NCBI GenBank assembly: GCA_027011835.1
Contig: JALUZN010000327.1
Span: 1-7,340 of the forward strand
Source: Draconibacterium sp.
GTDB taxonomy: Bacteria > Bacteroidota > Bacteroidia > Bacteroidales > Prolixibacteraceae
Length of the DNA: 7,340 nucleotides
Direction of reading: 5' to 3'
Shown in pieces: positions 6,059 to 7,340 of this stretch. A program made the translations under genes and the position numbers. Position 1 is the first letter of the stretch. Each line of letters starts with the position of its first letter. A model generated the notes under the pieces. That model worked only from the letters and a program-made list of their open reading frames with translations, ran no database searches and was not told where the DNA came from.

Positions 6059-6232
6059 GCAGGTTTATAAGCCTTGATTTTTTTGCCTGTCCTGCATAGT
6101 AGGGCATCAAGGTAAAAATGAAAGAGAATTAAACCATTACCCTGCCTATCTCTCATAGAACCAGATTTATTTCATCAATATTGTTTCATGAAAACATGAA
6201 ATAACTATTTAAGAATCAAAATTCTGGGCAAT
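6059..6232. other. Non-coding stretch between the reductase remnant and the queA terminator
   Basis: I see no supported gene here. Short frames exist on both strands but have no recognisable content. A spaced inverted repeat, CCTTGAT at 6072-6078 and ATCAAGG at 6106-6112, and the hairpin at 6184-6201 are its only structure. It probably held the promoter of the now decayed reductase gene on the minus strand. Confidence 0.4.
6184..6201. repeat. Perfect 7-bp inverted repeat with 4-nt loop
   Basis: TTTCATG, then AAAA, then CATGAAA. The repeat is symmetric enough to be either a small hairpin or a binding site for a dimeric regulator. It lies between the queA terminator and the aldo/keto reductase remnant and could be a leftover operator of that gene. 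No functional evidence exists beyond symmetry. Confidence 0.35.
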
Positions 6233-6259
6233 AAAAAACCCCGTTATTAAACGGGGTTT
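6233..6259 (-). terminator. Intrinsic terminator of queA
   Basis: A perfect 10-bp stem (AAACCCCGTT and AACGGGGTTT) encloses a 4-nt loop. On the minus strand the 3' arm runs into six consecutive Ts, and the structure starts 3 nt after the queA stop codon, so it fits a rho-independent terminator for that gene. On the + strand only three Ts follow the stem, so it would be weak in that direction. Confidence 0.9.
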
Positions 6260-6262
6260 CTA

Positions 6263-7312
6263 TTATATTATCAATATGGCATCGCCATAGGTTCCAAACC
6301 TGTATTTCTCCTTTACCGCCTTAGCGTAGGCATCCATTACAAAATCATAACCGCCAAAAGCGGCTCCCATCATCAACAGTGTAGAGTACGGAAGATGAAA
6401 GTTCGTAATCATTGCGTTTGCCACCCTAAACTCAAATGGAGGAAAAATGAATTTGTTTGTCCAACCCTCAAAAGGTTTCACATGACCAAAAGTAGAGACT
6501 GAGCTTTCTAGCGTACGCATAACGGTTGTCCCAACTGCACAAACCCTCTTTTTCCTCTCTTTACCCGTATTCACTATTTTTGTAGCCTCCTCGGTTATAA
6601 AAATCTGCTCCGAATCCATCTTGTGTTTCGTCAGATCCTCAACGTCAACAGAGCGGAAATTTCCTAAACCTACATGCAGGGTAACCTCTGCAAAATTAAT
6701 TCCTTTGATCTCAAGTCTTTTCATCAGCTCACGGCTAAAGTGCATTCCTGCTGTAGGAGCGGCTACTGCACCCTCATGTTTTGCATATATTGTCTGATAG
6801 CGCTCTCTGTCTTCGGGTACAACCTCTCTGTTGATAAACTTAGGCAGTGGAGTTTCGCCAAGGTTGTAGAGAGTTTCCTTAAATTCATCGTAAGGACCAT
6901 CGAACAAAAAACGAAGAGTTCTTCCCCGAGATGTTGTGTTATCAATCACCTCAGCAACCAATAGGTCATCCTCACCAAAATATAGTTTATTACCGATACG
7001 TATTTTCCTTGCAGGATCGACCAACACATCCCATAGGCGCTGCTCTTTATTCAGCTCTCTAAGCAAAAACACTTCAATCTCTGCTCCGGTCTTCTCCTTA
7101 TTACCATATAATCTTGCCGGAAAAACTTTGGTATTATTAAACACCAAAACATCATCATTATCGAAATATTTAATGATGTCTTTAAACTCTTTATGCTCTA
7201 TTTTTTTTGTGTCTCTGTGGAGCACCATTAAACGTGATTCATCCCGATTTGGTGTTGGATGTAAAGCAATAAGCTCTTCCGGTAGTTTATAATTAAACTT
7301 GGATAACTTCAT
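6263..7312 (-). CDS. queA: S-adenosylmethionine:tRNA ribosyltransferase-isomerase
   Basis: QueA transfers and isomerises the ribosyl group of SAM onto 7-aminomethyl-7-deazaguanine in the anticodon wobble position of tRNA, giving epoxyqueuosine in the queuosine pathway. The 349 residues match the usual length (356 in E. coli). Family motifs in order are ALHPTPNRDESRLMVL (16-31), DDVLVFNNTKVFPARLYG (53-70), TGAEIEVFLLREL (75-87), VLVDPARKIRIG (96-107), YAKHEGAVAAPTAGMHFS (176-193), VTLHVGLGNFRSV (210-222), VGTTVMRTLES (260-270), NFHLPYSTLLMMGAAFGG (304-321) and the C-terminal YRFGTYGDAILI. Nothing is missing. The ATG at 7312-7310 is the first codon of the conserved N-terminus; only 28 bases lie upstream in the window, all AT-rich, with no clear ribosome-binding site. 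A strong terminator follows, so it is the last gene of its transcript. Confidence 0.97.
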   Translation of the reverse strand: MKLSKFNYKLPEELIALHPTPNRDESRLMVLHRDTKKIEHKEFKDIIKYFDNDDVLVFNNTKVFPARLYGNKEKTGAEIEVFLLRELNKEQRLWDVLVDPARKIRIGNKLYFGEDDLLVAEVIDNTTSRGRTLRFLFDGPYDEFKETLYNLGETPLPKFINREVVPEDRERYQTIYAKHEGAVAAPTAGMHFSRELMKRLEIKGINFAEVTLHVGLGNFRSVDVEDLTKHKMDSEQIFITEEATKIVNTGKERKKRVCAVGTTVMRTLESSVSTFGHVKPFEGWTNKFIFPPFEFRVANAMITNFHLPYSTLLMMGAAFGGYDFVMDAYAKAVKEKYRFGTYGDAILII

Positions 7313-7340
7313 AAAAGTAATTTATTTATAAGTGTTAATA

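Noticed and set aside
6072..6112. CCTTGAT / ATCAAGG inverted repeat as a riboswitch or small RNA
   Set aside because: The interior pairs poorly and there is no conserved core that I recognise, nor a promoter or terminator around it.
6674..7292. Plus-strand frames of about 100 residues opposite queA
   Set aside because: They run antisense to a fully conserved gene and have low-complexity serine- and leucine-rich content typical of shadow frames.

Overview
The window looks like a piece of a Bacteroidota chromosome, probably from an anaerobic or microaerophilic lineage. The DNA is AT-rich, start codons lack clear Shine-Dalgarno sequences, and one good match to the Bacteroidota -7 element (TAnnTTTG) is present. 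The protein sequences, judged from memory, also fit this phylum. No database search was possible, so the taxonomy is inference.

Left block (2-2608, + strand): a compact three-gene cassette. It holds a multi-rhodanese sulfurtransferase cut by the left window edge (EanB-like), a small DUF427 protein, and an EgtD-family histidine N-alpha-methyltransferase (EanA-like). A rhodanese beside an EgtD homologue is the signature of the oxygen-independent ergothioneine pathway known from Chlorobium: the methyltransferase makes hercynine from histidine and SAM, and the rhodanese delivers polysulfide-derived sulfur to the imidazole ring. The DUF427 gene between them is the least explained part and the best candidate for something new. 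A GC-rich 24-bp palindrome sits between the rhodanese gene and the DUF427 gene.

Middle block (2748-5162, + strand): a membrane-anchored phosphatidylserine decarboxylase of the long, clostridial/eukaryotic-like type; a short remnant that looks like the C-terminal DUF3471 domain of a serine hydrolase, starting inside a small palindrome; and a membrane-anchored BNR/sialidase-like beta-propeller protein.

Right-middle block (5175-6058, - strand): a gene graveyard. It contains a pyridoxamine-phosphate-oxidase-like flavoprotein gene broken by a single in-frame TAG, a helical C-terminal fragment ending 4 nt before it, and the N-terminal piece of a Tat-type aldo/keto reductase carrying an internal stop. 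About 170 bp without genes follow, containing a small hairpin.

Right block (6233-7312, - strand): an intact queA (queuosine tRNA modification) with a strong intrinsic terminator just past its stop codon. No tRNA, rRNA, CRISPR array or transposase was seen.
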